DNA of 64,000 nt from Sambucus nigra (GCA_949130495.1 OX422221.1:478721159-478785158), one strand, 5' to 3'; positions 11,303 to 27,512 are shown, counted from the first letter of the stretch. Numbers and translations are program-made. The notes: generated from the sequence alone by a model not told the origin.

Positions 11303-12898
11303 TGTGACACCCCGAATAATTAAATACCGGGTAGCTACTCCTTTATTAAATTAATTCAAAATGCCAAGTTGGTTCAGTTAATAGCATCACTGTCGAAAAC
11401 ATTTAATGATTACTAAACACCTAGTATTTAAAAAGTGAGTTGCCAAATTTTAAATTAAATCTGATTAACATGCAATAAATGAAATATAGAAATGTAACAC
11501 AATCATTCACGATAAAGTCTCAATACATTAACCAACAATTAATGATGAGTCTGGAGGAAATACTCCTCACAACAATCCCAATATGGAAATAAATGAAACA
11601 AGTCTGCATCCTGAATTAATTACAAACCCAAGTCTGAATAACTGAAATATAAAATGTCTCTAAAGGAAATGGGCGACATGCCCTACAAATATTAAAACTG
11701 AATGTGGAGTCAAGAAAAAAGAAGCGTCTACTAGCAAGGCCTGTAACTTCCACAACAGCTATAGCTCGTCACCTAAATTGGAATCCTATGCATGGTGTCC
11801 TTGTGGTTGGGCACCTAAAAGGTTTTTACAAAAAATAGATTTGAAAGAAAACGGGTCAGAGCCCGATAGTGGAGAGTATTTTAAAAACAGCAAGTGTTTT
11901 AATAATATTAAAACAATGAATGCAAAGTACATGTTAGGACGTGCTCTCACATGAAATACTCACCTCTCGACTATTTGTGCACTCCTAACGTACCGTACCC
12001 ATACAAGTGTTTCTCATATCTAACTAGACCAAAACAAATACTGTCCTTTTTACTCGATCCGTACTATAAGTCCCAACGTTATCAATTTAATAGAGATCTT
12101 TACTTAAATTCTCAAATTTCAAAGTATTAGTAGTACAATTTACCAAAGTTTATCTCCCATTTTATATTCTCAATGCGTTACTATAATTATTCTCACATTC
12201 AAACATAACAATTCTTTTCATTTAACCGTATATTATTCACATCATAAATATACAATATAAGCTCCCCGAGGCTAAGCTGTGGTGCACTCATACTCTGATA
12301 TCCATCCCGGTACATCACGTACATAAGGATCACAAATTCCGAATCTCTCAGGAATTGTTAGAATAAGCACAACAGACGAAGATGGAGGCGAACATAATTC
12401 AACATATCCATAGGTCACGTACATACCTACGCTCCATAGTCAGCTGACTTATTAACTCACAAATAAGTCATTCTAGCATTATGTTCTCTAGGTACCAATC
12501 TAAATCAGGGCACACAAGGAGTAGATGGCCCTAAGCGAACGTAAACCTCCCGTGATAGCAAGTATGGTAGGTATGTCATACACATAAAATCATATACATA
12601 TAGCAAGCATGCACACATCTTATTACTTATCATATTTTATTAGTGGTATACTTCTCATTCTTATACCAATACACGTGTCCCCGGTTTATATATACACATC
12701 ATCCATTATCCTCACGTCGTAATTAGTTATTCGCGTCCTAACCCACAATTACCATTTGGTTCAAATCATTCTTCTATATTTTACTCCCCAATATATCCCT
12801 AATATCCCAACTATCTCAATTAGTCATCAAGGTAATGTTATCTCTACAATTAAACAAGGTTACGGGACACTAGAAATCAAACCAGGCCAATCTGTCAA

Positions 12899-12954
12899 CT
12901 CGTTAGAAGTCTCGTTCGAACGAAGTCGTTCGAACGAAATGGCCATCTAACGAG
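12899..12954. repeat. Nested palindrome 1 in the solo Tekay LTR
   Basis: Arms CTCGTTAGA (12899-12907) and TCTAACGAG (12946-12954) enclose two copies of TCGTTCGAACGA (12912-12923 and 12926-12937). The arms and core are identical to the module in the SIRE-type LTR at 7799. Confidence 0.9.
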
Positions 12955-13014
12955 ATCTCGTTCGAACTAAAGGCATCAAACGAACATCCCACTCATTAGA
13001 AGTCAAACTGTCAA

Positions 13015-13071
13015 CTCGTTAGAAGCTCGTTCGAACGACGTTCGAACGACCTGGGCAGGTCTTCTAACGAG
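13015..13071. repeat. Nested palindrome 2 in the solo Tekay LTR
   Basis: Arms CTCGTTAGA (13015-13023) and TCTAACGAG (13063-13071) enclose TCGTTCGAACGA (13027-13038) and a directly adjacent CGTTCGAACG. Confidence 0.9.
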
Positions 13072-14164
13072 GTGACAGTTTCAAGCTCAGAAATTTCCTA
13101 TTACGTTTTTCACCAATTTTCTCACCTCAAAACTCCTCCAAAAATTATTCCAACAATATTTTAAGGTTCCTCAACATTCCTAAACATTCTTAGGTCGTAA
13201 TCTAGCACATTCATGGGATCAAATCCTCCTATACAACACCTAATTATTTAAATCTCCCAAAGTTTTCCCCAAACCTTATGAGTATGAACCCTAGAATTTA
13301 AAGTCATCAATTTCCATATATGAATCCGTTTTTGTAACATCAAAAGTAGTAATTCTTTTAGTCAAATCACCCAATAACAATTCTACATGCAAACCTACAT
13401 CAAAATCTGAATTTATAACTCCGATTTCATGGGTTTTTATAAATCTCCCAATACAATGCAAATTTATCAATTTTCTAAGCATGGAAGAAACATTCGTTTG
13501 AAATTAACGTAATTAAACCACTTGCCTCGGATTGTTCTCTGAATTTGCTGTTGAATTGATGAAGGTTGGTCTTTCTCTTTCTCTCCCAAGGTTGAAGGTT
13601 GAAGATGGAGGTTAAGGTTCTCTCTTTGGAAACTTTTCTAACTTTTTCCTCTAACTCCCGTTGCCCTCTAATCACCTAAGTACTGGTAATGGGTTAGTGG
13701 GTCATTAATTTCCTAATATTTAACTCCCAAAATTCGTTGGTTAATTATCCTGAAATTTTAAAATTACCAAAATACTCTTTTAAGTTGTCGGTATGGCCCA
13801 AAAATGCCCCGGGACCCAAACTAAACCCCCGGCTAGTGTTTTCTGACTATTTCGACCCTTTCGGACTCGTTGGCGCACTCAAAATGACCATACGGTTGAT
13901 AAAAATAAAATTCACTTTTTAATTTAAATAATTACATTCCTGACGCGACTGTCACGCGCGTCCCAACAAAATTTCCCAAACTGACGTATTTCTATCTCAC
14001 GACAAATTCAATATTTTCAATATTCATATATTGCTATATATACACATTATAATCAAATACTACTCACATATCGTTAGTATTTTATCCGGATTAATTCTTA
14101 ATTAATTCACATTTAATTTAATTAATCCCATAAATAAATATCGAAAAAAATGCGGGGTATTACA

Positions 14165-14204
14165 CTAACTTGGATAGCTGACTTAAGGCTGCCCTCGGTT
14201 GTGC
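14165..14204 (-). pseudogene. Coiled-coil plant protein remnant, exon part 1
   Basis: On the minus strand a plausible splice acceptor TTTTTCCAG ends at 14205. The exon then reads GTTEGSLKSAIQV and continues in frame across the solo LTR into SLEKEVFALKSE at 11302. The LTR target duplication lies inside this exon, which shows the insertion interrupted it. Confidence 0.5.
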
Positions 14205-17708
<3,504 letters not shown>

Positions 17709-20708
17709 CTGCAAAATTCCATAAATTGTATAGCAGGTCGTAGGATTAACATTTCCATTGAACATTATCAGCAAGAAAAATTATATATATATGACTACTT
17801 GACTGCTAGTACTTTTTATTAAAATCGTAAAAAAGATACTACAAAAAAGATACTACAAAATGACTACTTGACTGCTAGTACTTTTTATACCATATTCAAT
17901 GAAAGATGTCATCATACCTTACACAATTACCTTGATCTGAACCGAAATTATTTTCGGTAGTCGGAAGAAACTTTATCAGGAATAAAATAATCAAAATCAA
18001 AGATACCATAAGATTCTTGATCCTGAAGAACCAAGAGATAAGACATATGCTTCATATGTAATATAATGAAGTCTAATTACGACCATTCTCCAGAATTATT
18101 TTAGTGGAGCTATTAAATGGCAACAAAACTTCAATATATTAATAGAATTAATACTTCAGCATCAACTTCTATATATCAATATAATTAAATGCCACGCGTG
18201 ATGGAAATGAGAATCCATCATTACATCCAATGAAATCAACTTCTTGTATTCCAATTAATGACCGCACATTTTTCTTCTCTTCTAGATACATCAACTGCTC
18301 AACTTCACCTTTTGATCAACAACACATTTTTGAATTCTTCACTTCACATAATGTAAAACTGGATCTCAATCTCTAGTCCATTTTTTTAAGTCAACCAACT
18401 TTATAAGCTCTAGCAATGAACTATTGGGATCTTGGAATGGGAGTCTTGATGTCCATTATCGTAATGGACTATTGCATGACTCCTCCATGCAGGGTTACCA
18501 TAATCACTTTCAGGCAGCGCATTCCCACTTTCTAATAACAAATAATAACCTCTTATAAAATTATCCATGTAATGGGAGCTCAATCCACAGACGCGTTGAT
18601 CGGGAGAAACATACAGTTTCAACACCAATTTAGTAATGAAATGATCTGTACCCGATTATATGGATAGTAATCAAACCGATACAGCAAGATCGACATAAAT
18701 CGAAACATGCATATACCTGTAAACACCTGTTTATATATAAAAACATGCATAAATCGTCATAAATGTGACAATTAAAACCTAAAGAGATAACTTTTTTAGT
18801 AAATTCAAAAATAATTAACCTAAAACGTCCATTGATGGACACGAATATCAATTTCCAACCCCACGGCCTGCAAATTCAACATGAATGTGACAATTGAAAC
18901 CTAAAGAGATAACTTTTTTAATGCCAAAACAATTCAAACAGAGAAAATTGGTAAAAGCAGAGAAAAATATACACTAAATTTGGAAAATATTCACTAATTA
19001 CATAATATTTAGAAAGAAAAAAACATAACATAATGGTAAGTACACAATTCATGTAAAATTTTCAATTGATGCATGAATCCCAATTAGTAAATTTATACAA
19101 TTCAAATTATCCAAAACCACTGCTATCAACACAATTCAGATTATCCAAAAGCATTATACAATAATAACAAAGAATGAACAAACACCCATGAAATTTATCA
19201 AGAGGTTTAAATTCAAGAATCAACACAAAAATCGATGCTACTCTACTCTTAAATGCATCTTTGATGAGGTGTGGCATAAGAACCCCCACTTGGCTCACCA
19301 TGAACGGGAAACACGCATCAGGTAATCGAATCATGGTTTCAAATCATTTAATAAGCATTACAAAGTAATGGATTTACTAATCATTATGATTAGAGATAAA
19401 TGTATCCAAAGAAGAGGAGGAAAGTAATAAAATTAAAGATAAATTAAAAATAGTTAAATTTACCCACAGTAAGGAAACATTGTAAATGCTTGTGATTTAG
19501 GAGGATATACACCAGAGAATGAATTTAACCCCCCAATCTAAATATATATACGCACACACAAAATAAAAAAAATATTGAATCACACCATAAACACAAATAA
19601 GGAACTCATTTCCTATGATTTATCAACAAAAAAATTGTAATGAAAAATAATTAAATTCTAAAGTTCACACTAATATTACCTTATCAATATCTCAAACACC
19701 ATGACACCAAAACTTCTTAATCGAACCCTGAAACAAAGAAGAAATAAATTAGAACCATTTCTGTTGAAAAATAAGATATTGATTTTTAAATTAACAGCCC
19801 CACTATCTATATTTATACAGAAGGAAAAATTCCCAAAATATTTACAACTCCCACAAAATAAATCTTTTTTTAAAATGTGAACTATTTTCAAGATTTAAAA
19901 GTGAATAAAAACTGGAAAAAATGATTAACTTCAGAAAAAAGCCCTAATCTGAGAGTAAAACCCCAAATCTGAGAGAGGGAGAGAGAGAGAGAGAGCAAAG
20001 CCACAAATCTGAGATTAAAGCCCCAAATCTGAGAGTAAAGCCCCAAATCTGAACTAATAACTAAAAATGCACTCCAAATCTGAACTTATCCACCACACAT
20101 CATTGTGACCATCATTTTGGGAGTATATTTCCATTCAAATCTATACAAAACAACATATATAAAGCTTCGAAATCACCATAAAATGCTTACTCTTTAAAAT
20201 TAAAAAAAAATGAATCTTCAAAGTAAAAAAACAATCTTGAAACTGTCACCATAAAATAACACGCAAATCTTTGACCCATTTCGAATAAGAGATAAGTTAT
20301 GTAATGATAAGAGGGAAATTACCTATGTGCGTTCCAGAGAGAGGCGGAAGAAGGAGGAGGGAGGAGGCTGGAGGATGAGTGAGGGAGAGGATGAGTGTTT
20401 GGGGTCTTCATCTTCCTCTTCGATCATGCATGTGTGAGCTTTAAAACCCTAGGATTCTCGTGAAAAGAGTAGAGAGTGAACAGAATAAGGAGGAGAGAGA
20501 TTGAAATGAGAGGGATTGAAATGAGAAACGGATGGGGTTCACCTAAATGAGAGTAAGGGAGATAATGATGGAAGACTATTCTACCCTTATTTTTTGAATT
20601 TTGAAGAAAAGGGAAAATAAATTAGAGTGTGTCAAAAGAGGGGGAAATCAAAAATTTAAGGGGCAAAATAGGAAGTGCATGAATAACTCATATAGATGAC
20701 ATCATCTT

Positions 20709-20713
<5 letters not shown>
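17709..20713. other. Non-coding stretch around the PICKLE fragment
   Basis: No further PICKLE exons found. A ~72-bp duplication of GACTACTTGACTGCTAGTAC lies at 17791 and 17863. A second duplicated block (TGTGACAATTAAAACCTAAAG and its near copy) lies at about 18768 and 18887. A minus-strand frame at 18410-18628 (72 codons) has no family I recognise. Purine-rich sequence at 20330-20700 looks like leader or promoter sequence but no gene follows. Confidence 0.4.
19941..20058. repeat. Degenerate ~20-bp tandem repeats around a (GA)n run
   Basis: Five units of the type GCCCCAAATCTGAGAGTAAA, the third interrupted by a (GA)n run at about 19979-19995. Confidence 0.8.

Positions 20714-20800
<87 letters not shown>
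20714..20800. repeat. (TA)n microsatellite
   Basis: About 43 uninterrupted TA units. The SIRE-type internal sequence begins right after it. Confidence 0.95.
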
Positions 20801-20803
<3 letters not shown>

Positions 20804-22266
20804 ATTCTTGTTAAGCCTTTGCCCTGCATGCTAGTCCATTTATTCTTGTAATTCATTATTGATATCTAACTTGTTACGAATTTTCCCATGCTTATCATAA
20901 TACATTAATTGGTATCTTTTGCTATCACATCATAGTTGATATTCATATCTCTTTATGTGGATTTGTTGCATTTTATTATTGCCATATGCTTTATTGTCCC
21001 TGTTTGTGCATCATTACATGTTTATCTTGTTTTTTCATTATCATATCCCTTGTCTAGTTTATGGGGAGTATTTGCTTTAATTAAGGGAGAAATAAGTTAT
21101 GTTTTATGATTCTAAACCTTTGTATATTCCTGAACAAAAAGGGGAAGAAATGGTATCTAAGCCTTTAGTTTGGGGATATTTATCTTAGAAGGAGTCGTGG
21201 TCTTTTTAGTCGATCATTATTAGATAAAGGGGGAGAATTATTTATGGGCAGTATTTATTCATATTGAATTTAATATTGTTATATTCCCTATGCGTTTGAT
21301 GGTGTGCTTAAGTGTTCAGGAAATTATTTTTAGCAACATCTTTAAAGTGACAAAGGAACTTATCCTTAGGTCGAGTCAGAGCGTCTCAATTTTTATTTTA
21401 TTTTTAGGTAGGATGTTGTGTATAGACAAGCTTGACGGCCCCAAGAATTTTTTGTTGGGTTTTGTCCCAGAATAGCCAAAGGAGGAGATTCGTAAGGACA
21501 TAAATTTCCAATTGAGTCCATATGTAGTTTTGGCTTAATTCCTGACAAAACCATTTGAGTCATAGGATATATGTTGTTCCTATCAAGCCTATGACATTGA
21601 AGAGTGGAAGACATAGCGGCGTAGAATTTATAGCTTCATCCTTATCGGGTTTCAAGTGCCATATTTTGGGTCATCAACATTATATCATTCCAAGGTCTCC
21701 CAATTTATGGATGCAATTATATATATTTAGGACCTTGTATTTTTTTTTGGGTGTAAACATTTTTATATTACGACCTTTTATTTTTCAGAAAATAATTTTA
21801 AAAATTTACATAAAAGTTTCTAGGCTTAAATTGCAAAATTCAGATTTCTAAAAAGTCATTCGAAGGACATTTTTCTCATTCGAACGATAATTCTAATGAG
21901 ATCTTTTTTGAATTCTCGTTAGAAGTTTCGTTCGAACGATTTATCCAATGAGGTGTTCTCTTCTTTTTCGTTCGAATTTTCATTCGAACATGCTCGTTCG
22001 AATGACATCAAAAGTTGTTCGAATGAGATTTCAGCGGGAACAATTCTTTTATCAATTTTTCCCACTTTCCCACTTTTCTCACTAACCTTTTACATGATAA
22101 AACAAGTACGGGAAATAATTTTTTGATAGAACTGTTTCCTTCTCTTAGAGAGTTTTGAGAGCTTAATTCTTCCAAGAAAAAGTTCCTTTGGTGTTTGTAT
22201 AAATGCTTTATCTTTAGAATAAAACCAAGTCTTGTACACCCAACTATTTGTTTGTGTTTAAATCCA

Positions 22267-22267
<1 letters not shown>
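20801..22267 (+). mobile_element. 3' end of a SIRE-type Ty1/copia element (copy B)
   Basis: Non-coding region 20801-21477 with SIRE-style boxes (ATGGGGAGTATT, AAAAAGGGGAAG, ATAAAGGGGGAGAATT), polypurine tract AAAGGAGGAGATT at 21478-21490, then the 3' LTR from 21491 (CGTAAGGAC; the canonical TG is CG here) that matches LTR copy A until it stops at the (TA)n tract. The 3' half of the LTR is missing. The nested palindrome is at 21915-21952 with an intact left arm and TCGTTCGAACGA core but a decayed right arm (TCCAATGAG). Confidence 0.75.

Positions 22268-22269
<2 letters not shown>

Positions 22270-22305
<36 letters not shown>
22270..22305. repeat. (TA)n microsatellite at the LTR/foldback junction
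   Basis: TA repeats at the same internal LTR position as the tract at 8152-8176 in copy A, expanded and followed by an unrelated foldback element. Confidence 0.9.
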
Positions 22306-22308
<3 letters not shown>

Positions 22309-22312
22309 CAAA

Positions 22313-22697
22313 GGATCAAGTGAGGTCCCAGTTTGAGGACCCCGAATGAGGACCATTTTTTTAAAATAGTAAAAAAAATATTTTTGCATTGATTTTTTTT
22401 TTATGATTTTTAAACATTTCAACAGGACCATAAAAAAAATAATCAGTTCAAATTTTTTTTTGGCTATTTTAAAAAAATCAGTCAAACTTTGTCAGTTTTT
22501 AAGTTGTTAAAAACTGACAAAGTTTGACCGATTTTTTTAAAATTGTAAAAAAATTTATTTTGACCTGATTTTTTTTATATGGACATACTGAAATGTTTAA
22601 AAACTATATTAAAAAATTATCTAAAAAATATGTCTTTTACTATTTTATCAAAATTGGTCCGCGCCAGCGGTATGCAAACAGAGGTCCTCATGAGATC

Positions 22698-22698
<1 letters not shown>
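22313..22698. mobile_element. Foldback (hairpin) MITE, ~386 bp
   Basis: The left half (GGATCAAGTGAGGTCC... TCAGTCAAACTTTGTCAG) and the right half are inverted copies along almost their whole length, centred on the 4-base loop GTTG near 22503-22506. The innermost ~26-bp stem has one mismatch. Ends are GGATC...GAGGTCC and GGACCTCATGAGATCC inverted. It lies between a (TA)n tract on the left and (TC)n and (TA)n tracts on the right (22700-22747), so the target was probably the microsatellite. No coding capacity. Confidence 0.85.
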
Positions 22699-22730
<32 letters not shown>

Positions 22731-22747
22731 ATATATATATATATATA

Positions 22748-24567
22748 CAATGTTTTTACTATTCAATAAGATGATAACTTAATCAGGGGTGAGGATTGTG
22801 CCAATAAAGAAAAAAATGCAGTGCGAGATCAACATATACACAATAATATCATATACCTCACCACACTTCATTTTCTACTCTAACAGTAATTATAATTTTA
22901 CCCCATTAAAATTTATTTTCCCCCTCATTTTACACTTGGAGATTTCACTTTAATTCAAATACAAGGGTTAGTTTTGTAAAACAACAAAAAGGGTACGATC
23001 TTACTCCCCTCTCTCATAGAACCAAATCTCTCTCCTAATGTTGACCGACCCCTCTTCTTCTTCTTTTTCATTTTCTTCGTCCCCATGGTGCGTTGTTCCT
23101 CCCCCAGAGCTAGAGGTATTACATCACTCTCTCTTCTACGCGATCTTCCTGTTTAGGGTTACAGTGTAGATTCTTTTGATTTTATATGCTTGGATGGTTT
23201 GACATAGAGTTGGTTTTTTTTTTATATCACTTCTCATTTTTCTTTCTCATTTTTTAGGTACTTTTGTGGAAGCAATTGGGTTACAGTTAACATTTCTTTG
23301 GTTTAAAAGATCAATTTTGGGTTCTTTTTAAGTAAAAAAATCATTTATGTCTTTGGTGGAATCCCATGTGTTTATTTTGGATTCTCTTTAATTTGGAGAT
23401 ATATGATGCATTTGAGTTGATTTTTCAAATGTTGAATACCATGTATTTGGAAAAATGCCTAATTGATTTTGTTTGTAAAACTTTTAGCAACCACTGATAT
23501 CTGATCTCAACTATAATTTTTGATCTCGGTTTCAACACATGCTTTGGCGCAAGCATGATTCCTTAAGGTACTCACATCTTTAGATGGTTTTGACTAATGT
23601 TTTAGATGTTTAAAAATGATGGACTATTTTGATTTCTTCTCACGATTAACATTTAAATTGGTTTAGGTTTATCATCTAACTCATTTAACAGCTGCCCATA
23701 GTACCCTACAGCCATATGCTTCTTATGTTCCTAATATTGTTTAAAGAATCATTTTTTATGTGGTTAAAGCTCCTCTGCTTATTATATATGAATAAGTATT
23801 AAAATAAAGATGACATATTTGTGTCTATATGTGTGTTACTAACCATTTTTAAGCCTTGAAGAACATTGATCAGAGTTATAGATTAGAGTTTTGTGCAAGG
23901 TCCAGGTTGAATACCTATATCTTTATAGTTATATTTATGTATAGAGGATTAATCCCCTTCTTTGGTGATGCATGTTTGCAGTCACCGTTAATTAAGTGCG
24001 CATTTGCTCCAAGTCTTTGTGCTTTCTTGGATTCCTAGATTTGTAAGTTTTAGTTTAAATGTCGAGTTCAACAAAGGAATCAACATCATATGATTCAAAC
24101 ACTTGATATTAATTATGAGGCTATGTAATACTTTTTAATATATTTCATATTTCATATTGTGATTTTAAATCTCTATAAGTGAAGGGCCTACTCATTTTGC
24201 ATAAGTGCTTGGTGTTTAATGGTTGTGTGAAGTACATTGGAAGATTTATGAAGAGTATGTAATTACATCTAATTACATTTTTATGATAGTGATCTTGTTT
24301 GAAAGAGTGATAAATTTCATTTGAATGGTTTCCACATTTTATATACGTTGTTTGGAAATTTCATTTGAATCATTTCGTTTGAAAGAGTGATGCCTTTATT
24401 TTTTTACAGTATGTTTTTATTTTTATTCTTACGATGGTCATCCATGGTATATTTTTTTATAGTATACTTTTTCTCGATTCGATGTGATGCTTTCGGCTGG
24501 ACAAGTTATTGTTCGTTGTTCGTTGTGATGCTTTTTCTTCTTCATTTGTTACAGTATTTAGTGGACG
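22748..24567. other. Unidentified non-coding stretch, target of the Tekay insertion
   Basis: Holds a pyrimidine-rich leader-like part at 22990-23150 with an ATG at 23084 opening only a short frame, then T-rich, intron-like sequence. No protein motif recognised. It continues after the Tekay element at 34981. Confidence 0.4.
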
Positions 24568-24572
24568 CTTAG
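24568..24572. other. Target-site duplication CTTAG (left)
   Basis: CTTAG is repeated at 34976-34980, immediately after the 3' LTR. Confidence 0.95.
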
Positions 24573-27492
24573 TGTAACACCCCGCATTTTTCATGCATTA
24601 AATATTTAATTAATTCGGGAATTGAAATTACTTGTGACTCGTAATTTAATTGAATTAATTAGGGAAATTTTATTTAAATATTAATCGAGGAGTAAATGGT
24701 TAATATTTACGGGAAGTTATTTACTAAGTGAATAGTAATTATTTATTTAAGTCATTTCGAGTATTAATGACAGGGTATGCACTTATCTCAACCGGGAGTC
24801 GGTATAGACTAAAGGGGTGAGGGGATAAATATTTTTATAAATTAATTCGGATGCCAATTCTGAGTGTACGGTTGAGTCCGGATGGGCCGAGATAGTCGAA
24901 AAAGTGTACCCGGGGTAGTAAACGGGTCACGGGGCATTTTTAGACATAGCTGGGCCCACACGGGGCATTTGGGTCACTTGGGCTTGGCCCATTAGGCAAA
25001 AAACGGGATTAGGTAAATTAAGGAATTGGGAGGAATAATAAAACGGCTAATAGAGTTTTTGAAAAGGCTAAGTGTATTATGGAACCCTAATAGCAGTTAA
25101 GGGCAACTTTGGGATCACTAGAGAGCCAACAAGGATCGTCTTCAACCTTGGAAATTCATCTCCGAATCAGACACTACGAAACCTAAGGCAAGTGGATAAC
25201 TTGAAATAGTATTGAATCTATTTTGAAATTCATATTCATGTGATGTGTTTGATCAAAATTCGTTTTGGGTGTTCATGGCATAAACATGAGGTTTTGAAAA
25301 ATAATAATCTGATTTACGAATTTGAATGAGGATTCTTGTAGAAATCTGATATTATAAATTGATACATATCTGGTAGGATGATATCTGGATAATTAGAAAT
25401 GAATTTGGTGAAGGGATTTGGGATGTAAATGGGTAAGGAATTAAAGATGGATATTTTCCCAAATTCAGAAATTGTAGTTAATGGACAAATTAATGATGTT
25501 GGTGGACATTCTGGAGGTCCCTAATAAGGTTTCTAACATGTATTAATGTTAAGAGGGCTTAAGGTTACTGGTAGAGAAAACTAGGGTTTGGGAAAAATCG
25601 TCCATGGAAGAATCTGTCTTCGCGAAGAAGACGAAGACCTGCTCGATCGATCGATCGAAGGTCTAGGGTCGATCGATCGAAGGTCGGCAGATTTTGACAG
25701 TTCGCCCAGTTTTATTTTATATAAAGTAAATGTAATTTAATCTTTTTCCATGAATTAATTTGGTGAGAAATTTATACATGGGTTTTAAATCTAATTAATG
25801 GTGAATAAAATTAATTAGAATTTGGAGACGACTTAGTGTGACATCATAATTTAAAATTGCTGGGTTTTGGAGAAATTAGGTGTGACACACTAAGGTTAAA
25901 TTTTTGGGGAAGGTGTTCAGAAGAATTAAATATAGATGTAGTGAACAAGTCCGGGAATAACGGTTGAGGAATACCGAGTGATCAATCTTATTTAGGTAAA
26001 GGCTAAATAATTCGGAAGTCGAGAAGTTAGACTCGGGTGAGGGTAATTCGGACTTCGAGAGTAAGTTCAATTTTATGGTGGGGGCGACACCAAAGGTGAC
26101 TTAATTAATTCATGTGCGAATTAATTAATAATTAGAGTTGGACCATAAACTCTTAATAAATTAAATGGGCTTATGTTACGGGTTTTGTACATGGTGTAGC
26201 CGGGACATTTTATATATATATACGGAGTGTGGTAGTATATATATAGCGTGTGTGTGTATTAATATCAGTGATTGAATATTATTAATATGTACTCTAGTGC
26301 TATAGGGGGAGGTTGCGCGCAGTAGATGAATCCCCTAGCTTGAGGAGTACGGCGAGTATAATTCTAGGTCATAGCGTCCATTATATGGGTGAGAGGCATC
26401 TCACTTTCAGGGAAGGAATATGATCGCCTTCAATTCGTATGTTAAACTAAGTTGGTGAGCGAATCTAGCTTGGATAACTAGGTTACGTGAATACACCTAG
26501 TGGGATAGCACTTGGGAAAATTTATATTTTGTGAGTATTTTTACTCGGTCGAAAGTTTGTATTAAATGTTATTTCAGTATGTTTGTGAATACTGTAATAT
26601 GATTAAATATATAATTAGGTAAATAATTATATATGGGATAATTAATACATAGTGAAAAATGTATTATGTGCATAACATGTGTGAATATTATATGAAATTA
26701 AAAGGAGTAATGATTTAATTAAGTTTTACGTTTATAATAACTTAAAAATCATGAATTAAGGCATACTCGGTTAGAGTAGGTAAAATTCAAGGGTTAAAAT
26801 AAGCATTGGGTCAGGAGCGTAGGACCTAGTAAATTAAATGGAAGCGTTAGTAGTGCACATTAAAGGAGGGGTGAGGAAGTCCTCAAGAGAGTGCGGCAGT
26901 AACTAAAATATGAAGAGCATGCATATTTATTTATTACTGCAAGTTAATCATTTGTTAAATGTTTTCAAATGTTTTTGGGTACTAACCCTTGCTATAAAAT
27001 TTATAAAAAAAAAAAACCTTTTAGGTGTCCAACCACAAGGGCGCCAAGCTTGACTCTATTCCAGGTATCCTTTGCTGCAGCACATGTGGATGTTGCGGGG
27101 TTTTGATAGACGCCTCCTTCTTTCATTCGTGTAAAGACTCTCTAGTAGTTATCTGAGCTTGTCGCTCACAGTTCATTTATCAGTATTAGACTTGTTGAGA
27201 TGTTTTTCTGATATTTACTTGTATTGGATATTTGGACCGATGGTTTATTCGGTTAGGGGTTTTATTTGTGGATGGTTATTTTAATTAACTGTGATTGTGT
27301 ATTATTTTATGTTCCGTAAGAGTTTTATTTAATTAATTGAAAGATAAAAAAAATTGGCACCAGTCTACTTTTCTCACTTAGGTGCTTAGTAATTAAAAAG
27401 ACGACAGTGATGCTAAGAATGGACCAACTGAGAAACCTTTTCTAACTTGATTTAGGACTGATCACCCGGGATTAATTAGGCGGGGTGTCACA
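24573..27492 (+). repeat. 5' LTR of the Tekay-type element
   Basis: 2920 bp, TGTAACACCCCGC...GGCGGGGTGTCACA. Internal landmarks include a TCGA palindrome doublet at 25643-25680 and short TA runs near 26211-26242. A 64-codon antisense frame at 25876-26070 is conserved in the 3' LTR simply because the LTRs are copies. Confidence 0.95.
25643..25680. repeat. TCGATCGA palindrome doublet in the 5' LTR
   Basis: 16-bp TCGATCGATCGATCGA at 25643-25658 and 12-bp TCGATCGATCGA at 25669-25680, each followed by AGGTC. Repeated at 33121-33158 in the 3' LTR. A CTTCGCGAAG palindrome lies just upstream at 25618-25627. Confidence 0.9.
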
Positions 27493-27494
27493 GA

Positions 27495-27508
27495 TGGTAT
27501 CAGGAGCC
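27495..27508 (+). other. Primer-binding site (tRNA-iMet type)
   Basis: TGGTATCAGGAGCC begins two bases after the 5' LTR. It matches TGGTATCAGAGC apart from one extra G. Confidence 0.85.
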
Positions 27509-27512
27509 ATAA

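Larger units (their letters stand above)
11303..14164 (-). mobile_element. Solo LTR of a Tekay-type gypsy element
   Basis: Plus-strand ends are TGTGACACCCCG and GCGGGGTATTACA. Read on the minus strand these are the TGTAATACCCCGC start and the CGGGGTGTCACA end seen in the other Tekay-type LTRs here. The element is 2862 bp and flanked by a perfect CTAAC duplication, so it is a complete LTR left after LTR-LTR recombination. The minus strand shares GGGTCCCGGGGCATTTTT with the complete element's LTR. Two nested palindromes lie at 12899-12954 and 13015-13071. The internal open frames (12756-12950, 13291-13675, 13737-13922) have no recognisable product. Confidence 0.9.

Noticed and set aside
18410..18628. 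72-codon minus-strand frame with a fairly protein-like composition near the PICKLE fragment
   Set aside because: I recognise no family, domain or splice context; it could be another captured gene piece, but the sequence alone does not support a call.
23084..23150. ATG after a pyrimidine-rich leader at 22990-23084 as the start of a host gene
   Set aside because: The frame is only a few codons long, and I found no downstream exon with a recognisable motif.
25876..26070. 64-codon antisense frame conserved in both Tekay LTRs (also 33354-33548)
   Set aside because: Conservation is explained by the LTRs being copies of each other; no motif and no sign of coding selection.
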